Shown here: one piece after another, positions 7,794-14,570 of the stretch
Position numbering within the stretch: position 1 is the stretch's first letter
How the letters are laid out: each line of letters opens with the position of its first letter
Assembly (NCBI GenBank): GCA_016198545.1
Contig: JACQIJ010000080.1
Span: forward strand, 1 to 14,659
From: Pseudomonadota bacterium
Lineage (GTDB): Bacteria; Pseudomonadota; Alphaproteobacteria; Micavibrionales; Micavibrionaceae
DNA length: 14,659 nucleotides
Direction: 5' to 3'
Notes under the pieces: generated by a model
Databases searched by the model: none
Told to the model about the DNA's origin: nothing
What the model saw: only the letters and a program-made list of their open reading frames with translations
Translations under genes and position numbers: made by a program

Positions 7794-7818
7794 ATGGGTT
7801 AACAATCCCTTAACCCAT
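7794..7818. promoter_or_regulatory. CtrA binding box in a 9-bp perfect inverted repeat
   Basis: TTAA (7799-7802), seven bases, then TTAAC (7810-7814) matches the CtrA consensus TTAA-N7-TTAAC exactly. The symmetry extends further than the consensus requires: ATGGGTTAA (7794-7802) is the reverse complement of TTAACCCAT (7810-7818). A GAATC (GANTC, CcrM site) lies a few bases away at 7786-7790. The box sits between the divergent fliI (start 7683) and RTX (start 7920) genes, so it could control either or both. CtrA itself is encoded about 1.2 kb away. Confidence 0.75.
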
Positions 7819-7832
7819 GATAGGTAAAATTT

Positions 7833-7861
7833 TAGACAAATCCGAATTTCACGACTGTAAA
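7833..7861 (+). promoter_or_regulatory. candidate promoter of the RTX gene
   Basis: TAGACA (7833-7838, five of six) and TGTAAA (7856-7861, four of six) are separated by 17 bp. A start near 7868 would give a leader of about 50 bases. The RTX ATG at 7920 follows a GAGGGGAAG purine-rich RBS. The CtrA box ends 18 bp upstream of this -35. Confidence 0.4.
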
Positions 7862-7919
7862 TGCCGGGGTACAATCCGGGCAGGAGAGCTTCAAACCTGT
7901 AACCAGATAAGAGGGGAAG

Positions 7920-8885
7920 ATGAGCAAGTCCAAAAAAACCATTATAGCCGTTATCCAGGCTTTGAATCCATATTGGAAGATATTACGATTCCCGACACCG
8001 GCGACATCTGGGGCACGGCGGGAAAGACACGCTGGACGGCGATACGCTGGATGGCGCGTTCGATTTCGACACGGCGGATTATTCCACCTTTATTCCTCTA
8101 AATGGCGCGGGCGTCAAGGTCGATCTGACAAGCCTTGTGGGAACGGCGCAGGCCCATTTCAGCAACATACAGGTCGTCTATGGCGGAATTGATCATCTTA
8201 TATCCATCGAAGCCATCATTGGCACGAGCGCGGATGATCTCCTGATCGGAGGTTTGGGCAGCGAAACTTTTCAGGGCGGCAAGGGAAACGATGTCGTGGA
8301 TTTCGGCGGCGGAAACAATACATATATTTACAATCTCGGTGATGGCAACGACACAATCATCGGTGACTTTTCTCCGTCCGACACGTTCCGGTTCGGCCCC
8401 GGAATTGCTATCGAGACGGTTGATATACGCTTCGAGGGTGATGATTTAATTTATGAAATGCCGGACGGCGCGATCCTGACATTCAAAGATTTTGCCCTTA
8501 ATGATACGCCCTCGACGGACACGCTTAACTTCGGTGACGGTACTTCCTGCGCGGCGGACGCGGCGATGATGTCATATACGGCGGCGGCGGAAGGGATACG
8601 TTCGTGTTCCAGCGCGATGCCATCGGCGAAGGCGTGGATACGATTAAAGATTTCAACAAATACAAGGACACTCTGGATATCCGTGATCTTCTTACAAATT
8701 ACGATCCGATGACGGACATGCTGGAGGATTTTGTAAAGGTTGATCGCAGCCGCGGCAAAACCACCATTTCCGTCGACATGGACGGCCAGGGTACGGACGC
8801 TTCCTTTACCTCCCTCGCCATCATACAAGGCAGCAGGGTGGATTTGCAGGATTTCGTGAATGGCGGCGCGTTGCTGACAGCGTGA
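7920..8885 (+). pseudogene. RTX calcium-binding type I secreted protein, frameshifted
   Basis: Coding similarity runs through this stretch in changing frames. The start MSKSKKTIIAVIQ has a good RBS (GAGGGGAAG). From about 7955 the sensible frame becomes FESILEDITIPDTGDIWGTA. From about 8023 it becomes GGKDTLDGDTLDG, followed by DLLIGGLGSETFQGG, KGNDVVDFGGG and LGDGNDTI (RTX GGxGxD repeats). From about 8547 it returns to the first frame as RGGRGDDVIYGGGGRDTFVF, then an acidic domain (DTIKDFNKYKDTLDIRDLL ... VDMDGQG ... NGGALLTA). That last part resembles the C-terminal target domain of type I secreted RTX proteins. Each change needs one lost base (around 7955, 8026 and 8545). The intact product would be about 320 residues, bind Ca2+ and be exported by a type I system. 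A true pseudogene or base-calling errors are both possible. Confidence 0.75.
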
Positions 8886-8968
8886 AATTTTATAACGAAT
8901 ACAAGCGTATAGGTAACATATCCACTTATCGCCGCGTATGTCGTTGCGCATCGTTTCTCCAAAACCAT

Positions 8969-9006
8969 TTGTTAACCGCATTAATCTTTGTTAAAATAGT
9001 CGTTAA
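8969..9006 (+). promoter_or_regulatory. ctrA promoter with clustered TTAA half-sites
   Basis: TTGTTA (8969-8974) and TAAAAT (8992-8997) are 17 bp apart, a good housekeeping-sigma promoter ending about 60 bases before the ctrA ATG. Four TTAA half-sites lie in it (8972, 8981, 8991, 9003), the first inside GTTAAC. Their spacings are N5, N6 and N8, never the consensus N7. Autoregulation by CtrA is well known in Caulobacter; binding here is inferred. Confidence 0.55.
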
Positions 9007-9010
9007 TAAA

Positions 9011-9044
9011 GTTGCCTGGCCGTCCGGCCCTTCCAACCGGCAAC
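9011..9044 (+). other. stem-loop in the ctrA mRNA leader
   Basis: GTTGCC (9011-9016) pairs with GGCAAC (9039-9044), and the stem can extend by GG/CC past a bulged T. Alternatively, an inner hairpin can form from GGCCG (9018-9022) and CGGCC (9025-9029). The structure ends two bases before the GAGGGGG ribosome binding site (9047-9053). It lies in the inferred 5' untranslated leader of ctrA. Confidence 0.4.
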
Positions 9045-9058
9045 TTGAGGGGGAAATC

Positions 9059-9763
9059 ATGCGTGTTTTGCTAGTAGAAGATGACAGTTCAACCGCAAAA
9101 AGCATCGAAATGATGCTGAAAAGCGAAGGTTATATCGTCGATCTCGCCGACCTGGGCGAGGACGGGCTTGAAATAGGCAAGATATACGAATACGACATCA
9201 TCATCCTTGACCTGATGCTGCCCGATATGGACGGGTATGAAGTGCTGAAAAGGCTGCGCGCGTCCAAGGTTACGACGCCGATTCTCATCCTGTCCGGCCT
9301 GTCGGAACTCGATAACAAGCTCAAAGGGCTCGGCTTTGGCGCGGACGACTACCTGACCAAGCCGTTCGACAAGCGCGAGCTGATGGCCCGCATACAGGCC
9401 ATTGTCCGCCGCAGCCAGGGCCATGCCAAGAGCGAGATCGTCGTCGGCAAGGTAAAGCTCAATCTCGATACGCGCACGGTCGAGGCGGGCGGCAAGCCGC
9501 TGCACCTGACCGGCAAGGAATACGGCATCCTCGAATTGCTGGCGCTGCGCAAGGGTTCGACGCTGACCAAGGAAATGTTCCTGAACCACCTGTACGGCGG
9601 CATGGATGAGCCGGAAGTGAAGATCATCGACGTTTTTATCTGCAAGCTGCGCAAGAAAATCGAACAGGCCACCGGCGACAACTACATTGAAACCGTCTGG
9701 GGCCGCGGCTATGTCCTGCGCGATCCGGAAGCGGATAAAAAGCAGAAGGCCGCGAACGCATAA
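9059..9763 (+). CDS. ctrA: Cell-cycle response regulator CtrA
   Basis: 234-residue OmpR/PhoB-type regulator. The receiver domain has the acidic pair ED-D (7-9), phospho-acceptor Asp51 (IILDLMLPDMDGYEV), a conserved Ser79 region (LILSG) and Lys101 (GADDYLTKPFDK). The C-terminal winged helix carries the highly conserved LTGKEY, TLTKEMFLNHLYGGMDEPE, KIIDVFICKLRKK and ETVWGRGYVLR stretches, essentially diagnostic for CtrA. CtrA binds TTAA-N7-TTAAC sites, represses replication initiation in Caulobacter, and controls flagellar and division genes. The ATG at 9059 with RBS GAGGGGG is chosen. A longer in-frame opening from 8882 adds 59 residues that are unlike any receiver and run through the promoter. 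The protein ends AANA rather than the Ala-Ala of Caulobacter CtrA. A strong terminator follows. Confidence 0.97.
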   Translation: MRVLLVEDDSSTAKSIEMMLKSEGYIVDLADLGEDGLEIGKIYEYDIIILDLMLPDMDGYEVLKRLRASKVTTPILILSGLSELDNKLKGLGFGADDYLTKPFDKRELMARIQAIVRRSQGHAKSEIVVGKVKLNLDTRTVEAGGKPLHLTGKEYGILELLALRKGSTLTKEMFLNHLYGGMDEPEVKIIDVFICKLRKKIEQATGDNYIETVWGRGYVLRDPEADKKQKAANA

Positions 9764-9790
9764 GGCTGAAACGGCATGTATGACGAATTG

Positions 9791-9820
9791 AAAAAACCCG
9801 CCGGGCCGGCGGGTTTTTTT
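9791..9820. terminator. bidirectional intrinsic terminator between ctrA and ribF
   Basis: CCCGCCG (9797-9803) and CGGCGGG (9807-9813) form a perfect 7-bp GC stem with a GGC loop. Six A residues precede it and seven T residues follow it, so it can stop transcription from ctrA on the plus strand and ribF on the minus strand. The last T is part of the ribF stop codon (complement of 9820-9822). Confidence 0.93.
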
Positions 9821-10740
9821 CATGCGGACAGTATTCTTAGCGCTTCCTCGCAGTCCTTTTTTATCTGATTGACCAGCGCATCGAGGCTTTCGAATTTCGC
9901 TTCGCCGCGCAGGCGGCGGACGGGCTTCACGCGCAGCGTCTTGCCGTATATGTCGCGGTCGAAATTGAAAATGTACGTTTCAACCTGCCCGGTTTTAAGC
10001 TCGAACATCGGACGGATGCCGATATTGGTGGCGGAAGCGCGCCACTGCGTCTCGCCTTCAATCTGCGTCCATGTCGCATAGACGCCGTAGGCCGGGTGCA
10101 CAGTGTCGCCCAGCGGCACATTGGCGGTCGGGTATCCGATCGTGCGGCCGCGCTGGTCGCCTTTGACGACTGCGCCCTCGATTTCCCATTCCCATCCCAA
10201 TGCCTCGTTCGCGGCTTCGATGTCGCCCTCCTGCAGAGATTGCCGGATGCCGCTGGATGAGTATTTGTCCTCGCCTTCGTCGGCCAGCATCTCCAGCACT
10301 GTCACGGCGAAACCTGCTTTTTTCAGCGTCTCCGGCGTACCCTTGCGCAGTTGTCCGAACGCAAAATCGTTGCCGATGACGATGTGGGACGGAGAAATTT
10401 TTTCCTTCAGGACGTTTTCAATGAAAAGTTCGGGGCTCTGGCTGGCGAAGGCCCAGTCGAAGGGCAAGGAGAAAAGAATGTCTGCGCCGCATTCGGCCAG
10501 TTTACGGGCCTTCATCGCCGCAGGCGTGATGCGGAACGGCGGATCGTCGGGACGGAACAGCGCGCGCGGGTGAGGCTCGAATGTCAGGATGCCCAGGCGC
10601 CGCTGTTTCATATCGGCCAGCGCGCGGGCCCTGGCCAGCAGTTCGCGGTGCCCCCGGTGCACGCCATCGAAATTGCCGATGGCGATAACCGCGCCTGCGG
10701 CGTCCTGCGGGAGGCAAGTTGATGATGAAAATATTTTCAC
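9820..10740 (-). CDS. ribF: Bifunctional riboflavin kinase/FAD synthetase RibF
   Basis: 306-residue cytoplasmic enzyme that phosphorylates riboflavin to FMN and adenylylates FMN to FAD. The FAD synthetase (nucleotidyltransferase) half shows GNFDGVHRGH (22-31), FEPHP (54-58), IGNDFAFG (122-129) and SSSGIR (161-166, family SSTxIR). The riboflavin kinase half shows GYPTAN (202-207), YGVYA, TNIGIRP and VETYIFNFDRDIYGK. Length is normal. The start codon is GTG (complement of 10738-10740), chosen because the conserved domain begins a few residues later and no better upstream start is seen. It converges on ctrA and shares its terminator. It is probably transcribed alone from the AT-rich region 10741-10860. 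Confidence 0.96.
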   Translation of the reverse strand: MKIFSSSTCLPQDAAGAVIAIGNFDGVHRGHRELLARARALADMKQRRLGILTFEPHPRALFRPDDPPFRITPAAMKARKLAECGADILFSLPFDWAFASQSPELFIENVLKEKISPSHIVIGNDFAFGQLRKGTPETLKKAGFAVTVLEMLADEGEDKYSSSGIRQSLQEGDIEAANEALGWEWEIEGAVVKGDQRGRTIGYPTANVPLGDTVHPAYGVYATWTQIEGETQWRASATNIGIRPMFELKTGQVETYIFNFDRDIYGKTLRVKPVRRLRGEAKFESLDALVNQIKKDCEEALRILSA

Positions 10741-10881
10741 TATGTAAAATTAACCTTTCTTCAGAGAAGCGATATAACTAACGGTATATTAATGCAAAAA
10801 CAGCAGGAAAAAACTGTCAAGAAAATATATAAAATATTCTGAAAACAGATACAAGCATCTGGCCGACCTGTTTTTTCTCCA

Positions 10882-10910
10882 TTGACTTCGCAGGGTGTCG
10901 CGGCTAGCCT
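10882..10910 (+). promoter_or_regulatory. candidate promoter of the repeat lipoprotein gene
   Basis: TTGACT (10882-10887, five of six) and TAGCCT (10905-10910) are 17 bp apart, upstream of the GTG start at 10953. The -10 match is weak (three of six). The rest of the 212-bp gap 10741-10952 is AT-rich, with TATATAAAAT-like stretches near 10825-10835, and shows no gene. Confidence 0.35.
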
Positions 10911-10952
10911 CGCTTGCAGCAATAGTTATAAAAAAAGCTTAGGGAAGTTCAC

Positions 10953-11735
10953 GTGAATAGAAAGATTTTAGCCTTTGCCGTGCCTGGCCTTGCCGTTGTT
11001 TTTGCCGCAAGTTCGGGATGCGCGGATTTGTCGAAAGGCAATTATTTCCACGATCTCCATATTTCCAAGAGCCATATGAACCGCGATGTATTCGTGGATT
11101 TAAAGGACTTTCAGGCGAAGCTTGAGAAAATAGAAAAGATGAACACCTTGACCGATGCGCAACTGGATCGGCTCATGGGGACGTTGAATTTGACAAATGA
11201 ACAGGTTTCGATCTTGAAGGATGAAACGGTCGTAAGCGATCATCTTCTTGAAAAAATGCGGAAAGAGACTGGGCTGACGGATTATCAGGCAAAGAAAATA
11301 AAGGTTATGACCGGGTTGACGGAGCAGGCGGTTTTCGAGGCTTTGGGCGTTGACGGCAACAGGTTTACGCCTCTGCCGACCAAGGAGATCATGCCTACCC
11401 TGACGGGTACCAACAACCTGAACCTGAATGGATCCGAGGCGATAGAAAAGAGCATGGAAATAACGAGGGTAGCAAGGATATATGAAATCCAGTTTAAGGA
11501 AGTCGATACGCACGGCGCCCTCAAGTGGCCGGCTGCGGCCCAGACCGAACAGGAAGGGTGGGATGTTAAGATGCAGCTTGCTTTCATCGGCGGGAAGCTT
11601 TACTGGGCCCGGGAAACCGGCCCTCGCCACGTGAATGGCAAGGAAATCATCTATCCTTGGCAATTTCTGAGTCAGGCCGCTCTGGGCGCAGGGGTCGGAG
11701 CGGGCGTTGCAACGGGAATTGGATTTGTAAGGTAA
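10953..11735 (+). CDS. Putative lipoprotein with tandem 14-residue repeats
   Basis: 260-residue envelope protein of unknown function. A basic start (MNRK) and a hydrophobic run precede ASSGC, with Cys23 a possible lipidation site; Ser at -3 is unusual for a lipobox, so ordinary Sec cleavage is the alternative. Residues 66-135 are five 14-residue repeats of the form LT-x-x-Q-x-x-x-L-x-x-x-T-G. A segment with HGALKWPAAAQTEQEGWDVK and LAFIGGKLYW follows (about 190-220). The C-terminus is a glycine-zipper-like AALGAGVGAGVATGIGF (240-258), which could insert in a membrane. The GTG start at 10953 is supported by AGGGAAG five bases upstream. It converges on mlaC with only 6 bp between stop codons. 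An outer-membrane or periplasmic location is inferred. Confidence 0.8.
   Translation: MNRKILAFAVPGLAVVFAASSGCADLSKGNYFHDLHISKSHMNRDVFVDLKDFQAKLEKIEKMNTLTDAQLDRLMGTLNLTNEQVSILKDETVVSDHLLEKMRKETGLTDYQAKKIKVMTGLTEQAVFEALGVDGNRFTPLPTKEIMPTLTGTNNLNLNGSEAIEKSMEITRVARIYEIQFKEVDTHGALKWPAAAQTEQEGWDVKMQLAFIGGKLYWARETGPRHVNGKEIIYPWQFLSQAALGAGVGAGVATGIGFVR
11148..11357 (+). repeat. five tandem 14-residue protein repeats
   Basis: Residues 66-79 LTDAQLDRLMGTLN, 80-93 LTNEQVSILKDETV, 94-107 VSDHLLEKMRKETG, 108-121 LTDYQAKKIKVMTG and 122-135 LTEQAVFEALGVDG align with no gaps at a period of 14 residues (42 bases). The nucleotide copies are well diverged, so the repeat is old and kept at protein level. Each unit looks like a turn (LT-D) followed by a short helix. 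Confidence 0.75.
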
Positions 11736-11741
11736 CTTTTT

Positions 11742-12476
11742 CTAAAAAGACGGAAGGATGCCGTTCACAGTTGCAGTTGCGTCCGCGCTTTGTTTTACAT
11801 GCGCTTTTTCCTTCAGCTTGCGCAGCAATGTTTCGAAGCCCTCCGTTTCGATAATCTTTTTGAATTGGCCGCGGAAATTGCTGACAAGACTTATCTGATC
11901 GATGAGCACGTCATAGGAGCGCCATCCTTCCGATCCCTTGATAAGACGGTAATCCATCGGAACACACAATTTGCTCGTGGATACGGCTGTGCGCACTTCG
12001 GCATATTCCATGCTCCTGGCTTTTTCATACCGTTCGGAAAGGTATTTCACTTCCGCGCCTGAGAATTCATTAAGACGATTAGCATAACTGTCAGAGACAT
12101 AGCGGCGGAACGCCGTCTTGAACTCGTCTTTCTGAGCGGCGTCGAGTTTGTTCCAGTAATCGCCCAGAACCCTGGCCGATATCATATCGAGGTCGATCAT
12201 GCCGGTGACAGTTTCTTCCAGCTTTTGCAGGCGTTTCTGCGCCTGCGCCGGTGCTTTTAATTGTGGATCGTTCAGGATATTCAGAACTTTATCGATCGTT
12301 GCCTTTACAATTTGCGTCGCAGACCCGGATGGTTCCGTTTTGCTTCTTGCTTCGCAGACATTGCCCGCGAACGTCGCGCCATCGTCAGATGCCGGAAAAA
12401 ATCCCGGAACAGCCATCGTCGCGGCGAGAAATGCCGCGCCGACCATGAGTTTCGAGGTTTTTACCATCCCTTCCAT
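11742..12476 (-). CDS. mlaC: MlaC-type phospholipid transport protein
   Basis: 244-residue secreted protein of the MlaC/Ttg2D family, the periplasmic lipid shuttle between the MlaA outer-membrane and MlaFEDB inner-membrane complexes. The N-terminus has a Sec signal (MVKTSKLMVGAAFLAATMAV, residues 4-23). The mature domain shows the family pattern: MIDLDMISARVLGDYWNKL, then AQKDEFKTAFRRYVSDSYANRL, YRLIKGSEGWRSYDVLIDQI and SLVSNFRGQF. The first ATG (12476) is used because AAAAAAGGG lies eight bases upstream; a second ATG three codons later is possible. No other mla genes are in the window. The gap to the downstream lytic transglycosylase stop is 93 bp on the same strand, so it may be co-transcribed after that gene. 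Confidence 0.9.
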   Translation of the reverse strand: MEGMVKTSKLMVGAAFLAATMAVPGFFPASDDGATFAGNVCEARSKTEPSGSATQIVKATIDKVLNILNDPQLKAPAQAQKRLQKLEETVTGMIDLDMISARVLGDYWNKLDAAQKDEFKTAFRRYVSDSYANRLNEFSGAEVKYLSERYEKARSMEYAEVRTAVSTSKLCVPMDYRLIKGSEGWRSYDVLIDQISLVSNFRGQFKKIIETEGFETLLRKLKEKAHVKQSADATATVNGILPSF

Positions 12477-12569
12477 TTTGAACGCCCTTTTTTGTCAAAC
12501 CGGTTCATTTCTTGGTAGAGGCGCGGACGCGACATGTCAAGGCGGCGGGCGGGGATTGCCTGTATGGCC

Positions 12570-14570
12570 TCAGTTCAGCCCGGAGCCGTTGCCGTCGCCA
12601 TTTTCAGCAGCGGATGCCTGCCTGGTCCCTCCATCGAATCTGACATACCGCGCCCACTGTCCTTCGGCCACGGCGTCAAGGGACGGCGTCGGCTGGTTCA
12701 TGCGCAGGCGGTATATCCAGTAATTGGACATTACGCGCTCGACGAAGTTGCGGGTTTCGGCCAGAGGAACGCTTTCAATAAACAGAAGCGGATCGTCGCT
12801 TGCAGAGCCCATCTCGTTCTTCCATTTGCGCAAGTTTCCGGGGCCGGCATTATAGGCGGTAATAAGGGAAAACAGCTCCGAGCCGATGGGCTCCTGCTTC
12901 AGAAGGCTTTCGACGTAGCGTTGTCCGATGTTCAGGTTAACCTGCGGATCCTTGAGGCTGTGCCGTCCCTCGGCATCCTTATATTGGCGGCTGCCGGACA
13001 CGAAGCTTGCCGTCGCCGGCATAAGCTGCATCAGGCCGGCAGCTCCGCTGCGGCTTTCGGCCATTGGATCGAAGCGGGACTCCTGACGGATCAACGCATG
13101 TATCAGGGCGCGATCCACTTTGTAACCGCCGTTCGGATTCCACGGGCTGATGGGATATAACGCCGCGTCATATAGATTTCCGCCGGGGCCGGGGATCGCT
13201 TCCGCCAGTCTCATCGCAAAAGACGGCAGTTCGTTGTGATTGGCGAAGGCAAGCAGCGCCTCGAGAAGTTTTTTGTCCTTGCGCGGGTCGAACTGGCGCA
13301 ATTCCGCTTCGGCCAGATGGTATTGCCCCGCAGCAATAAGCGCTTCTGCGCGCTGCGCAGCCGGAATTTTTTTCAGCATGGCGCGGTGCTCGGCGGTCAG
13401 CTCGGGCATATCCCAGTTGAAATCGAAATCCCATCCGAGGGCGCGTGTTGCGATCAGTCCGTAAAAGGTGCGGGGATGCGCGGCGGCCTTCTCCAGCCAC
13501 GGATTGACCTTGCGCATATTTCCGGCGCGCATCCATGACCTTGAGGCCCAGTACGCGCCGGCCGACTTCGTCCACGAAGATGAATAGGATGATGCGGCGG
13601 CTACTTCAAAAAGGCCCGCGGCCTGCTTGTAATCTCCGGCGCGCCATGCGGCCAGGCCGCCCGTCCATCCCGCCATCGGAACCTTGTCGCCGGAGCGCTT
13701 TGCGGCGGCAGCGGCGATGCCCTGCGCTTTCTTTATCTTTCCCTGGTACAGGTATCCGGCCGCTATCTGTGCGGCTAGCCTGTCATGCTCCGCGGCATCA
13801 AGGGTTTTTGCGGCGGCGCTTTCAAGTTTTTTTTGCGCTGCCGGGGCTTTACCCGCCGCGATGTCCTTACGGATGGATTTTTCAAGCGCGGCTATGTGTT
13901 TTTTCTGAGACGCGCTGCGTGTGCGCGGAGATACGTAATCGCGGCCGCTGTCCATGACGATTTCAAGATAGCCCCCGACCCTTCCGTTCTTCACCGGCTT
14001 GCTTATGGTTCCTGCATATCCGGTTGGCTTGCGAGCAACAGCCATTTTATAAATGCGGTCGGCGCCGGGGTGATCCGCGTACAGGTCAAGCCAGCCGTTC
14101 AATTCGTCAAAAGATGCACGGTAAGCGCTGGGGTGCATATAACGCTGGTACAGAACATGTCCGCGCAGCCGCATGTCCGTCAGCTGCGCCATCAGTCCAT
14201 CGGCCTTGTCCCACCGCGCCTGCGCCTGCCATGCGAATATTTCCTTGTATATCTTGGCATTATCCTGCTTCAGGGCCGCCGTATTATCGCGCAAAGGCTT
14301 GTGGCCAGGGCGGGGGGGGTGCCCGAACTGCAACAGCTGCAGGACATCGGGTCTGCCGAAATCCGGTTTTTGCAGAGGCAGGGGAACAGCATCGCTTGGT
14401 TGCACGGCACGTGCCGACGATTCAATGGTCAGGGGTTTCGACGGGGGCAGCGGAACGGCGGCGTCATTCGCTGCCCGCACGGCCTGTTGCGGAAGCCACA
14501 ACAGGCAGCACAGCGCCGCCAGAGCGGTCATTCTGCCAGTTTGTCTGGCAGCTGAATCGACTATACACAT
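12570..14570 (-). CDS. Soluble lytic murein transglycosylase (Slt family)
   Basis: 666-residue periplasmic enzyme that cleaves the MurNAc-GlcNAc bond to form 1,6-anhydro ends. The start chosen (complement of 14568-14570) gives a good Sec signal: RQTGR n-region, TALAALCCLLWL core, AVRA cleavage site. Alternatives are 14531 (no positive n-region) and an in-frame ATG at 14654, next to the window edge. After a Pro-rich segment comes a long alpha-helical superhelix (TPR-like) of Slt type, including RTFYGLIATRALGW. The C-terminal SLT domain has catalytic Glu497 in RQESRF, then SGAAGLMQLMPATA, LNIGQRYVESLL and AYNAGPGNLRKW. All key motifs are intact. In length and plan it matches Slt70 rather than the short MltC/EmtA types. 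Confidence 0.93.
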   Translation of the reverse strand: MCIVDSAARQTGRMTALAALCCLLWLPQQAVRAANDAAVPLPPSKPLTIESSARAVQPSDAVPLPLQKPDFGRPDVLQLLQFGHPPRPGHKPLRDNTAALKQDNAKIYKEIFAWQAQARWDKADGLMAQLTDMRLRGHVLYQRYMHPSAYRASFDELNGWLDLYADHPGADRIYKMAVARKPTGYAGTISKPVKNGRVGGYLEIVMDSGRDYVSPRTRSASQKKHIAALEKSIRKDIAAGKAPAAQKKLESAAAKTLDAAEHDRLAAQIAAGYLYQGKIKKAQGIAAAAAKRSGDKVPMAGWTGGLAAWRAGDYKQAAGLFEVAAASSYSSSWTKSAGAYWASRSWMRAGNMRKVNPWLEKAAAHPRTFYGLIATRALGWDFDFNWDMPELTAEHRAMLKKIPAAQRAEALIAAGQYHLAEAELRQFDPRKDKKLLEALLAFANHNELPSFAMRLAEAIPGPGGNLYDAALYPISPWNPNGGYKVDRALIHALIRQESRFDPMAESRSGAAGLMQLMPATASFVSGSRQYKDAEGRHSLKDPQVNLNIGQRYVESLLKQEPIGSELFSLITAYNAGPGNLRKWKNEMGSASDDPLLFIESVPLAETRNFVERVMSNYWIYRLRMNQPTPSLDAVAEGQWARYVRFDGGTRQASAAENGDGNGSGLN
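14533..14551. repeat. perfect 7-bp inverted repeat near the transglycosylase start
   Basis: CTGCCAG (14533-14539) and CTGGCAG (14545-14551) are exact reverse complements around a 5-base loop. If translation starts at 14570 the repeat is within the signal-peptide codons; if at 14531 it lies directly before the start codon and could hide it. It has no T-run, so it is not a terminator. Confidence 0.5.

Noticed and set aside
7920..8885. Programmed ribosomal frameshifting in the RTX gene
   Set aside because: Three separate shifts with no slippery heptamer or clear downstream structure are needed; mutation or base-calling error is simpler.
8882..9058. 59-residue N-terminal extension of CtrA
   Set aside because: It runs through the promoter, half-site cluster and leader hairpin and precedes the conserved MRVLLVEDD start with its own RBS.
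10815..10820. Perfect TTGACA on the minus strand upstream of ribF
   Set aside because: The nearest -10-like TAATAT is about 23 bp away, too far for a normal promoter.
11742..11760. CTTTTT/AAAAAG pairing between the lipoprotein gene and mlaC
   Set aside because: The stem is all A-T except one pair with a 2-base loop, too weak to call a terminator.
12534..13160. 208-residue plus-strand open frame opposite the transglycosylase
   Set aside because: It is antisense to the conserved SLT domain and has no family features.
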